From an uncultured Anaerolineae bacterium (GTDB lineage Bacteria; Chloroflexota; Anaerolineae; J036; Brachytrichaceae), in the NCBI GenBank assembly GCA_938028725.1, contig CALIMH010000006.1, positions 124,001-188,000 of the forward strand: a DNA stretch of 64,000 nt, written 5' to 3'. Each line of letters opens with the position of its first letter. The first letter of the stretch is position 1. The notes under the pieces are model-generated. The model had not been told where the DNA came from. It did no database searches and saw only the letters and a program-made list of their open reading frames with translations. Shown here piece by piece: positions 40,040 through 48,429 of this stretch. The position numbers were made by a program, and so were the translations under genes.

Positions 40040-40807
40040 ATGTTGTCTGCACGAGCCACCCACTTGCTGCGCGCTAGTGTGCTGGCCAGCTTGGGATTGC
40101 TCTTCTACAGCAAGATCGCCAACGGCACACTGAGCTACTACATCAACTTGCGCTTCGCGTGGCTCTCCCTGTTGGCGGCAGGGCTGTTCATCCTGTTGGC
40201 GATGAGCGCGGTGTGGAATGGCCTGGCCATGCGGCAGCAAGTAGAGATCCCCCGCGCCTCAGCGATCGGTGTCCCCATCTGGCTGTCGGCTAAGCGGCGT
40301 GCTTGGCGGCTATCCGTGCTGAGTTGGGGAGTGCTGTTGCTGCCGTTACTGTTCGGTGCGCTGGTGCCTGCGCGCCCCCTAGGAGCCGGCGCTGTGCAAG
40401 CACGCGGCATCAGTCGCTTCGCCCCAGAGCGATCTGTCACTACAACGCTGGTCCAACGCCAACCATCGAACATCTTGGATTGGCTGCGCGAGTTCGCTCG
40501 TAGCGCAGACCTGGCTGCCTTCAGTGGCAAGGCGGTGGACGTGAGCGGCTTCGTGTATCGTGACCCGCGCAACCGCAAGGAAGAGTTCTGGGTGTCCCGC
40601 TTTGTGGTCAGTTGCTGCGTGGCCGACGCAGCAGCGATTGGTTTGTTGGTGCGGACCGAACAGGCTGCCACGTGGGTAAACGATATGTGGGTCCGTGTGC
40701 GTGGGCGCTTCGGAGTGACCGAGTTCGCCGGTGAGCGCATCCCGATCATCCTGGCTGAAGAAGTGCACGAGATTGAACCGCCCTCGGAGCCGTATTTGTA
40801 TCCATAG
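40040..40807 (+). CDS. TIGR03943 family membrane protein (YcgQ-like)
   Basis: The 255-aa protein has an N-terminal hydrophobic region with three helices (about residues 12-30, 38-55 and 90-108) and a C-terminal soluble domain. The latter contains DVSGFVYRDPRNRKEEFWVSRFVVSCCVADA, the conserved double-Cys block of the family, then WVRVRGRFGVTEFAG. In Bacillus this protein (YcgQ) pairs with a DUF318/YcgR permease; no such partner is visible here. The cysteines suggest metal or thiol chemistry. It starts 6 bases after the esterase gene and is probably co-transcribed with it. Confidence 0.88.
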   Translation: MLSARATHLLRASVLASLGLLFYSKIANGTLSYYINLRFAWLSLLAAGLFILLAMSAVWNGLAMRQQVEIPRASAIGVPIWLSAKRRAWRLSVLSWGVLLLPLLFGALVPARPLGAGAVQARGISRFAPERSVTTTLVQRQPSNILDWLREFARSADLAAFSGKAVDVSGFVYRDPRNRKEEFWVSRFVVSCCVADAAAIGLLVRTEQAATWVNDMWVRVRGRFGVTEFAGERIPIILAEEVHEIEPPSEPYLYP

Positions 40808-40939
40808 CTTGACCAAAGCCTTGCCTGCGGCGGCACGCATCCTACGGATTGGCTGAGGGGGCGTCCCAAAGTAACCTGATTATGAGAAAATAGTGATGCA
40901 CTTTCGTCCGTAGCACTTATCGCTCAGGAGGTCACTACT

Positions 40940-41200
40940 ATGAGTCCAGTAATTACAGGTATCTTTGTAGCCCTCATCGTCGCCGGTGCGCTGTTCGCAA
41001 GCGGTTATGCCCTTTTGCTGTTGCCGAAGGAGAAGGCGTTGAAGTTGCCGCTGGCCGGCCGCATAGACGCAGCCTTTGGCGATGCCGACACCCTGCGCTT
41101 CATTCGCCTAATCGGGTTGTTCATGATGGCGTCGGCGGTGGGGCTGGTGCTGGCGTCGCTGACCTCGCTGCTGGAGCAAGTGACGTTGTTCGTGCCGTAA
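40940..41200 (+). CDS. Small two-helix membrane protein, unknown
   Basis: The 86-aa protein has hydrophobic helices at residues ~4-27 and ~55-77, separated by a loop rich in Lys/Asp (KEKALKLPLAGRIDAAFGDADT). CAGGAGGTC lies close before ATG 40940 and a strong terminator follows, so it is a separate, well-translated single gene. I do not recognise a family. Confidence 0.75.
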   Translation: MSPVITGIFVALIVAGALFASGYALLLLPKEKALKLPLAGRIDAAFGDADTLRFIRLIGLFMMASAVGLVLASLTSLLEQVTLFVP

Positions 41201-41225
41201 GTGCGTCGTCCAAGCGCTCCTCGTC

Positions 41226-41260
41226 AAGCCGAGCAGCCTGCGCTGCTCGGCTTTGTATTT
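41226..41260 (+). terminator. Rho-independent terminator after the 86-aa membrane protein gene
   Basis: A perfect 12-bp inverted repeat (41226-41237 with 41242-41253, 4-base loop) is followed by a T-rich tract. It lies 25 bases after the stop and before galK. Confidence 0.88.
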
Positions 41261-41266
41261 TGTGTT

Positions 41267-41272
41267 TACACT
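41267..41272 (+). promoter_or_regulatory. -10-like TACACT before galK
   Basis: TACACT ends 8 bases before ATG 41281. It lies just after the upstream terminator's T tract, so galK must start transcription here; a leaderless transcript is likely. Confidence 0.5.
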
Positions 41273-41280
41273 AAATTGCC

Positions 41281-42462
41281 ATGCAGATGGCTGTGCTGGA
41301 GGAGGCGTTTCGCCACACCTACGGCTACGCGCCAACTTTCCTCGCGCGGGCACCTGGCCGCGTGAACTTGATCGGCGAGCACACCGATTACAACGACGGA
41401 TTAGTTTTGCCCATGGCCATAGACCGCGAGGCGGTGGTGGTCGGCGCGCCGCGCGATGACAACGTGGTCAACCTATTCTCGCTCCACTACAACGAGAAGC
41501 TATCATTTGACCTGGGCACGATCGCACGGCGACAAGAGCATCACTGGAGTCACTACGTGCTTGGTGTGGCCGATGCGCTGTTGCGCGCCGGTCACACGCT
41601 CAAGGGCTTCGATGGCGTGCTCGGCAGCGACGTGCCCATCGGCAGCGGCTTATCCTCTTCGGCGGCTGTTGAGTTGGCGACGTTGATGGCGTTCGCAGCA
41701 GCGACCCCCTCGCTCCAGCTTTCGCCTCTGGATGCAGCGCGATTGGCCCAGCGCGCCGAAAACTGCTTCGTCGGCGTGCAGTGTGGCTTGATGGACCAAC
41801 TGATCGCCGCGTTGGGGCGCGCAGGTCATGCGCTGCTCATAGACTGCCGCACGTTGGCCCACCAACCAGTGCCCTTGCCCGAAGGCTACACGGTGGTGAT
41901 CATAGACACAGCCGCCCCTCGCGCGCTGGCGTCCAGCGCCTATAACGAACGCCGCGCGCAGTGTGAGCAAGCTGCACGCTTGCTGGGCGTGCCGGCACTG
42001 CGCGATGTGTCACCAGAAGAGCTGGCGCGCCGCCAAACTGAGCTGCCGCCGCTGCTTGCGCGCCGCGCCCGTCACGTGGTGCGCGAGAATCAGCGCGTGC
42101 TTCAAGCCGTTGAGGCCTTGCGCGCAGGGGACGTGGCCGAATTGGGTGCGCTGATGAACCAATCGCACGACAGCCTGCGCGACGACTACGAGGTGAGCAG
42201 TCCAGCCCTCGATGCAGCGGTGGAGATCGCGCGCGCCACCGATGGCGTGCTCGGGGCGCGCATGACCGGCGCCGGCTTCGGCGGCTGTGCCATTGCGCTG
42301 GCAGCTCAGGCGTGCGTGCCCGCACTCACCACCAACTTGCTGGCTCACTATCCCAAGCGCACTGGCCTCACGCCGCGCCTATATCCCTGCAGCGCTAGCG
42401 ACGGCGCTACCTGGCATAGGCTAGACGATCGCCTGCGGCAGCACAGTCTGCACCCCTGCTGA
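41281..42462 (+). CDS. galK: Galactokinase
   Basis: The 393-aa GHMP kinase has the galactokinase signature RAPGRVNLIGEHTDYNDGLVLPMAI near residue 23, the ATP loop DVPIGSGLSSSAAVE, and the C-terminal MTGAGFGGCAIAL. It phosphorylates galactose at C1 in the Leloir pathway. No galT or galE is in the window. The C-terminal tail ends a few residues beyond the usual. It is followed by a menC/NSAR-like gene 26 bases later in the same direction, a strange partner for galactose metabolism. Confidence 0.95.
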   Translation: MQMAVLEEAFRHTYGYAPTFLARAPGRVNLIGEHTDYNDGLVLPMAIDREAVVVGAPRDDNVVNLFSLHYNEKLSFDLGTIARRQEHHWSHYVLGVADALLRAGHTLKGFDGVLGSDVPIGSGLSSSAAVELATLMAFAAATPSLQLSPLDAARLAQRAENCFVGVQCGLMDQLIAALGRAGHALLIDCRTLAHQPVPLPEGYTVVIIDTAAPRALASSAYNERRAQCEQAARLLGVPALRDVSPEELARRQTELPPLLARRARHVVRENQRVLQAVEALRAGDVAELGALMNQSHDSLRDDYEVSSPALDAAVEIARATDGVLGARMTGAGFGGCAIALAAQACVPALTTNLLAHYPKRTGLTPRLYPCSASDGATWHRLDDRLRQHSLHPC

Positions 42463-42488
42463 AATTGGCACAGGAGCGACCTTGAACC

Positions 42489-43628
42489 ATGAGCATCACA
42501 CTCGCGCGCGTCGAGTTGTTCCACATCGCCATGCCACTGTTAACCCCGTTCGAGACCAGCTTCGGCGTCACCACTGAGCGCCGCACCGTGCTGGTCAAGG
42601 CCATCACCCGCGACGGGATAGTTGGATGGGGCGAGTGGGCCGGGGATGGCCCCGGCTACAGCTACGAGACCGAACATACCGCCTGGCACATCCTGAAGGA
42701 CTACGTGATACCGCTGGCGTTTCGTGCGCCATTTGAGGACCCGCGCGAAGCAACGCAGCGCTTCCGTTTCGTGCGCGGCCACCACATCGCCAAAGCCGCC
42801 CTAGAGGCCGCGCTGTGGGACATCGCTGCACAACAGGCAGGGATGAGCTTGGCCGCCTATCTCAGCTCCTGCACCGGCCACCCTGTGAGGAGCCGAGTGC
42901 CAGTAGGGGTGAGCATCGGCCTTCAGCCCACGCCGGAAGCGCTCGTGGAGCGCGTCGCCGGTTTTCTCGCCCAGGGCTATCAGCGCATCAAGATCAAAAT
43001 CAAACCTGGGCGCGATGTTGCTGATGCGGTCGCCGTGCGTCGCGCCTTCCCACGGGTGCCGTTGATGGTGGATGCCAACAGCGCCTACACCTTAGCAGAT
43101 GCTGCAATCTTCAAGCAAATGGACGAGCTAGAGCTGCTCATGATCGAGCAGCCGCTGGGCTATGACGATATCTTCGACCATAGTCGCCTGCAGCCCCAAC
43201 TGAAAACACCCATCTGCCTCGATGAGAGTATTCATTCCCCCGATCATGCGCGGGCTGCTATCGCATTGGGCGCTTGCCGCATCATCAACATCAAGCAAGG
43301 GCGTAGCGGTGGCCTTGCCCACGCGCTGGCCATCCACGATTTGTGCGCGGCCGCTAGTGTGCCAGTCTGGTGTGGTGGCATGTTGGAGAGCGGCATCGGG
43401 CGCGCCTTGAACGTGGCGATGGCGGCGCTGCCGAACTTCACGTTGCCGGGCGATCTGAGCGCGAGCAATCGCTACTACGCCGAAGATTTAATCGACCCGC
43501 CATTCACGCTCGAACCAGATGGAACGTTGCGCGTACCCCAGCAACCAGGGCTAGGGGTGTGCGTGGTGGAGCAGCGTGTGCGCCGCGCGACACTGCGACA
43601 TCTGGCGATAGAAGCTGGAGCTGTCTGA
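42489..43628 (+). CDS. o-Succinylbenzoate synthase / N-succinylamino-acid racemase-like enzyme
   Basis: The 379-aa protein is an enolase-superfamily member of the MenC/NSAR branch. Catalytic lysines are Lys168/Lys170 in RIKIKIKPG and Lys269 in NIKQGRSGG; metal ligands are Asp195 (MVDANSAY), Glu220 (MIEQPLG) and Asp245 (LDESI). The capping loop GWGEWAGDGPGYSYE is of the OSBS type. In this branch OSBS (menaquinone) and N-succinylamino-acid racemase activities cannot be told apart by motif. No other men gene is in the window, so racemase activity is possible. It is probably co-transcribed with galK. Confidence 0.88.
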   Translation: MSITLARVELFHIAMPLLTPFETSFGVTTERRTVLVKAITRDGIVGWGEWAGDGPGYSYETEHTAWHILKDYVIPLAFRAPFEDPREATQRFRFVRGHHIAKAALEAALWDIAAQQAGMSLAAYLSSCTGHPVRSRVPVGVSIGLQPTPEALVERVAGFLAQGYQRIKIKIKPGRDVADAVAVRRAFPRVPLMVDANSAYTLADAAIFKQMDELELLMIEQPLGYDDIFDHSRLQPQLKTPICLDESIHSPDHARAAIALGACRIINIKQGRSGGLAHALAIHDLCAAASVPVWCGGMLESGIGRALNVAMAALPNFTLPGDLSASNRYYAEDLIDPPFTLEPDGTLRVPQQPGLGVCVVEQRVRRATLRHLAIEAGAV

Positions 43629-43673
43629 TAGGAGCAGGGTCGTTCATGTCTCAGCAGAGGGCGGTGAACCGAT

Positions 43674-43702
43674 TTGACAAAAAGGGCCGTCTAGCTTATA
43701 GT
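43674..43702 (+). promoter_or_regulatory. Consensus sigma-70 promoter of the oligosaccharide ABC operon
   Basis: Perfect TTGACA (43674-43679), 17-base spacer, TATAGT (43697-43702). Transcription would start near 43709, giving a leader of about 190 bases before ATG 43900. Confidence 0.9.
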
Positions 43703-43704
43703 TT

Positions 43705-43718
43705 GTAAAACGTTTCAC
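43705..43718 (+). promoter_or_regulatory. LacI-family-type operator palindrome
   Basis: The 14-base palindrome GTAAAACGTTTCAC has a central CG, the AAACGTTT core typical of LacI/GalR repressor sites, and 6 of 7 paired positions matching. It starts 3 bases after the -10 hexamer and covers the expected start of transcription, the standard place for repression. No LacI-type gene is in the window. Confidence 0.7.
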
Positions 43719-43779
43719 CCGGACGACCAAGGAGGTGAGAGCTGAAGAGGAGAACTGAGCCGCGTTTGCTCCGGGAGTC

Positions 43780-43799
43780 GCGATGGAGCTGTCCATCGC
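43780..43799 (+). promoter_or_regulatory. Perfect hairpin in the 5' leader of the ABC operon
   Basis: An 8-bp perfect stem with a 4-base loop lies mid-leader, ~100 bases before the start codon. No T run follows, so it is not a simple terminator; it may stabilise the mRNA. I cannot match it to a known riboswitch. Confidence 0.5.
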
Positions 43800-43899
43800 T
43801 GTCGATCGTTGTTTCGAGATTGAACATCTGAGATATCTAAAACCGAGAAGAGGAGCTCTAGACTTTCTGATCAGTGCACACCCCAAGGACGTGTGAGCT

Positions 43900-46002
43900 A
43901 TGAATAGAAGCAAGATAGTGTCGTTGCTTGTTGGTGCAGCGTTTTTGCTAGCTGCTTGTGGTGGCGAGCAGCCCACCCAAGCTCCGCAACCCGCTCAACC
44001 CGCGCAACCCGCTCAACCTCAAGAACCGGCTGCCCCCGCTGTCAAGCCGGTGGAGGCGACCGCCACGCCTGTGCCCACCCCAGCGCCTGAGGCGCAATAC
44101 AACGAGGCGCCTCAGCTTGCTGCGCTGGTGAAAGAAGGCAAGTTGCCGCCGGTGAAAGAGCGCCTGCCCGAAGTGCCGGTCGTGACGCCTGTCCGCGAAG
44201 CGATCGGCAAATATGGCGGCACGATTCGCACCGCGAGCTGGTGGCCTGGTGTGGGCAACGTGCTGCTCTACATTTCCGAGCCGCCCATCAAGTGGAAGGC
44301 TGACTTGACTGGCTACGAGCCTGGCCTTGCCGAGAGCTACGAATGGTCCGACGACGGCAAGACCTTCACCCTGAAGCTGCGCAAGGGCCTGAAGTGGTCG
44401 GATGGCCAACCCTACACCAGTGCTGACTGGAAGTTCTGGTGGGAGGACATGGTGAAGGACGAGAACTACAAAGGCAGCATCTCTCGCCCGGCTTGGCTGC
44501 GCAAGTCTGATGGCTCGTTGATTGACATGGAATTCCCCGACGACTACACGGTGGTGTGGAAGTCGGATCAGCCGATGTGGGTCAATCCGTTCTACATGGC
44601 GCAGGGCTTTTGGGAGTTTGCCAACCCCATGATGAAGCCGGCGCACTACCTGAAGCAATACCACCCCAAGTACACTCCCACCGCTACATACGACGATTTG
44701 CAAAAGGCTGATCAGTGGTGGCTGACGCCTGGCTATCCCTGCCTGTTCGCTTGGTGCTTGACCGAGCTCTCTGCCGACGGCCAGAACTACAAGTTCACCC
44801 GCAACCCCTACTATTGGCGCGTGGATGAGAAGGGCAATCAGCTCCCCTACATCGACGCCATCGAGGTGGAGCTGGTGCAAGATGAGCAGGTGCGCATCTT
44901 GAACTGCACGCAGGGGAAGTACGACACTGCCTTCCGCATCTGTGGTGGCCCGAACGAAATCCCGCTGCTGCGTGAGAACGCTGAGAAGGGTGGGTATCGC
45001 TTCTTGGAGAACTACAAGAACGGCGCCGGCGCTTGGCCAGGCTACATGGTCAACCAGTACTACGTGGAAGGTGGCAAGAACTACGAGGAGGATACGCCAG
45101 AAATGGCGGCCGAGATTCGCGCCCTGCTGCGCGACAAGCGCTTCCGCCGGGCGCTCTCGTATGGTCTAGATCGCGAGCGCATGATCGAAGTGGTATGGGG
45201 CGGCATCGGCGAGGCTAAGGGCGCCACCATCAGCCCGCAGTCGTGGCACTTCGCCAGCCCAGAGGGTCAAGAAGTGTATAAGCGCTGGGCTGCTGCCTAC
45301 GCCGAGTTTGACCCCGATAAGGCCAACGCGCTGCTCGACGAGATCGGCATGAAGAAGGGCGCGGACGGCTTCCGCACCTTGCCCAGTGGCAAGCCCTTTG
45401 AGTTGGTGGTGGACATCACCGACTGGGGCGGCAGCTTGAAGGCGCAAGTGGATGCGGCAGCCGAAGCGAAAGCCCAATGGGAGGCCAACCTGGGCATCAA
45501 GGTGAAGGTCAACAACCTGCAGGGCCAGCCCGAGGCCGATACCCGCACGAGTGAGGGCCAATACATGCTGCGCGGCGCGCACATCTCGGAGATTGACATC
45601 TGGACGTATCCGGACTGGATCTTCCCGATTGTCAACCGCTATATGTTCCCGCTCGAGGGTCGGTGGTATGCCAGCGGCAAAGATCAGTGCAAGCTGGTCG
45701 AGGGCCAGCCATACTCCTGCGGCGTGAAGCCCGAGCCAGGCAGCCCGGCCGCCAAGCTCCAGGCGCTCTATGAGAAGGGCCTGAACACCAAGACCATCGA
45801 GGATCGCCACAAGGTGGTCTGGGAGGCGATTGACGTGATCATCGAGGAAGGGCCGTTCGTGATCGGCGTAGCTGGTGACCAGCCCATGCCCATCATCGTG
45901 AAGAACTACATGCGCAACATCCTGGACTACGGCGTGGTCGGCCCGTGGGCACCGGCGACCCCAGGCAACCAGATCCCCGCAACGTGGTGGATGGACAAGT
46001 GA
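43900..46002 (+). CDS. Family-5 ABC substrate-binding lipoprotein (oligosaccharide/peptide)
   Basis: The 700-aa protein has a signal peptide with lipobox LLAAC (Cys20), a linker of repeated Ala-Gln-Pro units, and an SBP_bac_5 domain. Recognisable parts are YEWSDDGKTFTLKLRKGLKWSDGQPYTSADW, the RFRRALSYGLDRERMIEVVWGG block, and the late lobe with GVVGPWAPATPGNQIPATWW. It is longer than E. coli DppA/OppA (~540), as in the large sugar-oligomer binders of Thermotoga and Chloroflexota. With the LacI-type operator and downstream alpha-glucosidase, an oligosaccharide ligand is more likely than a peptide; this is inference. It is the first gene of the operon and sits before two strong mRNA hairpins. 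Confidence 0.93.
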   Translation: MNRSKIVSLLVGAAFLLAACGGEQPTQAPQPAQPAQPAQPQEPAAPAVKPVEATATPVPTPAPEAQYNEAPQLAALVKEGKLPPVKERLPEVPVVTPVREAIGKYGGTIRTASWWPGVGNVLLYISEPPIKWKADLTGYEPGLAESYEWSDDGKTFTLKLRKGLKWSDGQPYTSADWKFWWEDMVKDENYKGSISRPAWLRKSDGSLIDMEFPDDYTVVWKSDQPMWVNPFYMAQGFWEFANPMMKPAHYLKQYHPKYTPTATYDDLQKADQWWLTPGYPCLFAWCLTELSADGQNYKFTRNPYYWRVDEKGNQLPYIDAIEVELVQDEQVRILNCTQGKYDTAFRICGGPNEIPLLRENAEKGGYRFLENYKNGAGAWPGYMVNQYYVEGGKNYEEDTPEMAAEIRALLRDKRFRRALSYGLDRERMIEVVWGGIGEAKGATISPQSWHFASPEGQEVYKRWAAAYAEFDPDKANALLDEIGMKKGADGFRTLPSGKPFELVVDITDWGGSLKAQVDAAAEAKAQWEANLGIKVKVNNLQGQPEADTRTSEGQYMLRGAHISEIDIWTYPDWIFPIVNRYMFPLEGRWYASGKDQCKLVEGQPYSCGVKPEPGSPAAKLQALYEKGLNTKTIEDRHKVVWEAIDVIIEEGPFVIGVAGDQPMPIIVKNYMRNILDYGVVGPWAPATPGNQIPATWWMDK

Positions 46003-46023
46003 GGCGGTGGCAATTGGCGCTTG

Positions 46024-46053
46024 TTGGGGACTTGCAGCCATGCAAGTCCCCAA
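46024..46053 (+). repeat. 13-bp perfect inverted repeat after the binding-protein gene
   Basis: A stem of 13 bp and loop of 4 lies 21 bases beyond the stop codon, with no T run. In ABC operons such intercistronic hairpins protect the binding-protein mRNA end and lower downstream expression. Confidence 0.8.
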
Positions 46054-46073
46054 AGCCGATTGCATTCAGCCTT

Positions 46074-46110
46074 GGCTGTGGCGGATGGCGCAAGGCTGTT
46101 CGCCACAGCC
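46074..46110 (+). repeat. Second intercistronic hairpin (10-bp stem)
   Basis: A perfect 10-bp inverted repeat (46074-46083 with 46101-46110) has a 17-base loop. It lies 20 bases after the first hairpin in the 250-base gap between the binding-protein and permease genes. The rest of the gap shows only the permease ribosome site. Confidence 0.7.
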
Positions 46111-46252
46111 TTCCGCTTATCTTGTCCGCTGCGGTGTGACCTTGTTGGTCCGAATATCAGCGCTGGCGCTGCACGCTGGGCAAACGCATCTCGTCAAAGC
46201 GCTGTAATCTCTCGACATCCGAGATTCCAAACGTGAAGGAGAGGACGAGACG

Positions 46253-47239
46253 ATGTTGAATTACCTCATTCGTCGCCTCGGCTACGCCTTGATCATGGTG
46301 GTGCTGGTCTCGTTTGTTAGCTTCGTGATCATTGAGCTGCCACCAGGCGACTACCTCACCCAGAAAGTGGAGCAGCTTCGTGCCCGCGGCGACCGCAGCG
46401 CGGAGTTACAGGTGGAAATGCTCCGCGTGCGCTATGGGTTGGACAAACCCTTCCTTGAGCGCTACCTCAACTGGGCGATCAACTTTTTGCGGGGCGATTT
46501 CGGCGAGTCGTTTGAGTTCGAGCGACCGGTCAGCGACATTTTGGGCGCCCGCCTCGGCTATACCGTCATCTTGGCGCTCGCCACGACGCTATTCACGTGG
46601 TTGTTGGCGATCCCGCTTGGCGTGTATTCGGCCGTGCGCCAATACTCTATTGGGGACCAGATCATCTCGGTGATCAGCTTCATCGGTCTAGGAATGCCCG
46701 GCTTTCTGCTGGCCCTGATCATCCTCTACTTCTCCATCGTGGTCTTCAACTTGGAGGTCACCGGCCTGTTCTCGCCGGAGTATCGCGATGCGCCGTGGAG
46801 CGTTGGCAAGGTGCTCGACTTGCTCAGCCATCTATGGGTGCCAGCCCTGATCAGCGCGATCACCGGCACCGGTGGCTTGATCCGGATCATGCGCGGCAAC
46901 CTGTTGGACACGCTCGGCCAGCCGTTTGTCGAGGCGGCGCGCGCGCGTGGCTTGAAGAACCGAACGGTGATCTGGAAACACGCCGTGCGCATCGCTATCA
47001 ACCCTCTGGTCACCATCCTGGGTGCAGAGGTGTTCCCCTCGATCATTGTGGGCTCCTCGCTGGTGGCGATTGTGCTTAACCTGCCCACCATCGGCCCTGT
47101 GTTTGTGGACTCGCTGCGCAAGCTGGATATGTATCTGGCCGGCACGTGCATTGTGTTCCTCACCATCATGTTGCTGGTCGGCAACTTGGTGGCCGACTTG
47201 CTGCTGGCCTGGGTTGACCCGCGCATCCGCCTGGAGTGA
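46253..47239 (+). CDS. ABC permease, DppB/OppB type
   Basis: The 328-aa inner-membrane protein has about six helices. It begins with the family's N-terminal helix (YLIRRLGYALIMVVLVSFVSF) and a conserved loop (KPFLERYLNWAINFLRGDFGES). The EAA motif is in VEAARARGLKNRTVIWKHAVR, which docks the ATPases. It forms the translocation pore with the next permease. AAGGAGAGG lies 7 bases before ATG 46253. It follows the binding-protein gene after the hairpin-rich gap. Confidence 0.94.
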   Translation: MLNYLIRRLGYALIMVVLVSFVSFVIIELPPGDYLTQKVEQLRARGDRSAELQVEMLRVRYGLDKPFLERYLNWAINFLRGDFGESFEFERPVSDILGARLGYTVILALATTLFTWLLAIPLGVYSAVRQYSIGDQIISVISFIGLGMPGFLLALIILYFSIVVFNLEVTGLFSPEYRDAPWSVGKVLDLLSHLWVPALISAITGTGGLIRIMRGNLLDTLGQPFVEAARARGLKNRTVIWKHAVRIAINPLVTILGAEVFPSIIVGSSLVAIVLNLPTIGPVFVDSLRKLDMYLAGTCIVFLTIMLLVGNLVADLLLAWVDPRIRLE

Positions 47240-47263
47240 GATTCCCACAGGAGGACTTCCGCT

Positions 47264-48403
47264 ATGGCTGTTGCAACTGCTCCCTCATCTGTGTCGCTCG
47301 TGAAGAAGAAGGAGTTGGGCCAGAGTTACTGGGACCTGGTCTGGTATCGCTTTAAGAAAAACCGCCTCGGCGTGCTCGGCGCCGTGCTGCTATTTGTGCT
47401 GTATTTCTCGTTTGTGGTCATACCGGAGTTCCTGGCGCCCTATGCCCTGGAGAATCGCAGCCGCTATGTCGAGGCGCCGCCTACCCCGATTCAGTTCTTG
47501 GACGAGGAGGGAAGATTCCAGGCCCCCTTCGTGTATGGCCTGGAGCGACGGGTGGATCAGGTGAAGCGCTTGCGCACCTGGGTGCCGGATACCACGAAGA
47601 AGTATCCCGTCGCGCTCTTCGCACAGGGCGACGAGTACATGCTGTTGGGCCTGATCCCGATGAACGTGCATCTGTTTGGCCTACAGACAAGCGATAAAGA
47701 CGCGCGCATATTCCTGCTCGGCGCGGACGCATTGGGCCGCGATTACCTCAGCCGCATCTTGTATGGGGGGCGGCTCTCGCTCATGATCGGTCTGCTTGGC
47801 CAATTCCTCACCCTTGCGCTGGGCGTTACGCTGGGTGTGATCTCGGGCTACTACGGCGGGCCGGTGGATATGTTCGTGCAGCGCTTCACCGAGTTTCTGG
47901 CTGCTTTCCCGAACATCCCCCTGTTTATGGCACTTTCGGCTGCCATCCCTGCCTTCTGGTCGCCGATCACCGTGTATTTCATGCTCACCATCATCTTGGC
48001 GTTTTTGGGGTGGGGAGGGCTGGCGCGCCAGGTGCGCGGCCTGGTGCTCTCGCTGCGCGAGCGCGAGTACGCGTTGGCAGCGAAGTCGTTCGGCGCTAGC
48101 GACCGTCGCATCATGTTTCGCCACCTGTTGCCCGGCACGATGAGCCACGTGATCGTGATCGCCACCCTTTCCATCCCGGGCATGATCTTGGCCGAGACGG
48201 CGCTGAGCTGGCTGGGGTTGGGCTTGCGTCCGCCGCTGACCAGTTGGGGCACGCTCCTGCAGGATGCCGCTACGGTGCGCGCCATTCGCTTCACCCCATG
48301 GCTGCTCTGGGTGGTGCCGCCAATCCTGCTGACCATTCTGACATACAACATGTTGGGCGACGGCCTACGCGATGCGCTAGACCCCTACAGTGGCCGCGGA
48401 TGA
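47264..48403 (+). CDS. ABC permease, DppC/OppC type
   Basis: The 379-aa protein has an N-terminal cytoplasmic tail with the OppC-N pattern (YRFKKNRLGVLGAVLLFVLYF). A long extracytoplasmic insert of ~100 residues (~60-160) contains FLDEEGRFQAPFVYG and LGADALGRDYLSR. Then come five helices with the EAA loop LAAKSFGASDRRIMFRHLLPG. The insert is longer than in E. coli DppC (300 aa). AGGAGG precedes ATG 47264. It pairs with the preceding permease; 24 bases separate the genes. Confidence 0.94.
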   Translation: MAVATAPSSVSLVKKKELGQSYWDLVWYRFKKNRLGVLGAVLLFVLYFSFVVIPEFLAPYALENRSRYVEAPPTPIQFLDEEGRFQAPFVYGLERRVDQVKRLRTWVPDTTKKYPVALFAQGDEYMLLGLIPMNVHLFGLQTSDKDARIFLLGADALGRDYLSRILYGGRLSLMIGLLGQFLTLALGVTLGVISGYYGGPVDMFVQRFTEFLAAFPNIPLFMALSAAIPAFWSPITVYFMLTIILAFLGWGGLARQVRGLVLSLREREYALAAKSFGASDRRIMFRHLLPGTMSHVIVIATLSIPGMILAETALSWLGLGLRPPLTSWGTLLQDAATVRAIRFTPWLLWVVPPILLTILTYNMLGDGLRDALDPYSGRG

Positions 48404-48429
48404 ACCACCACGAGGAGCAAAGCTGACCC

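Noticed and set aside
43980-44025. Tandem repeat-like Ala-Gln-Pro codons in the binding-protein gene
   Set aside because: This is the normal disordered linker after a lipobox in this group, not a mobile or CRISPR-like repeat.
43948-44880. 310-codon antisense frame inside the family-5 binding-protein gene
   Set aside because: The sense protein is clearly real; the antisense translation ends in low-complexity repeats mirrored from the Pro/Gln linker.
45166-46065. 299-codon antisense frame across the end of the binding-protein gene
   Set aside because: Shadow of the sense gene; it also runs through the intercistronic hairpin.
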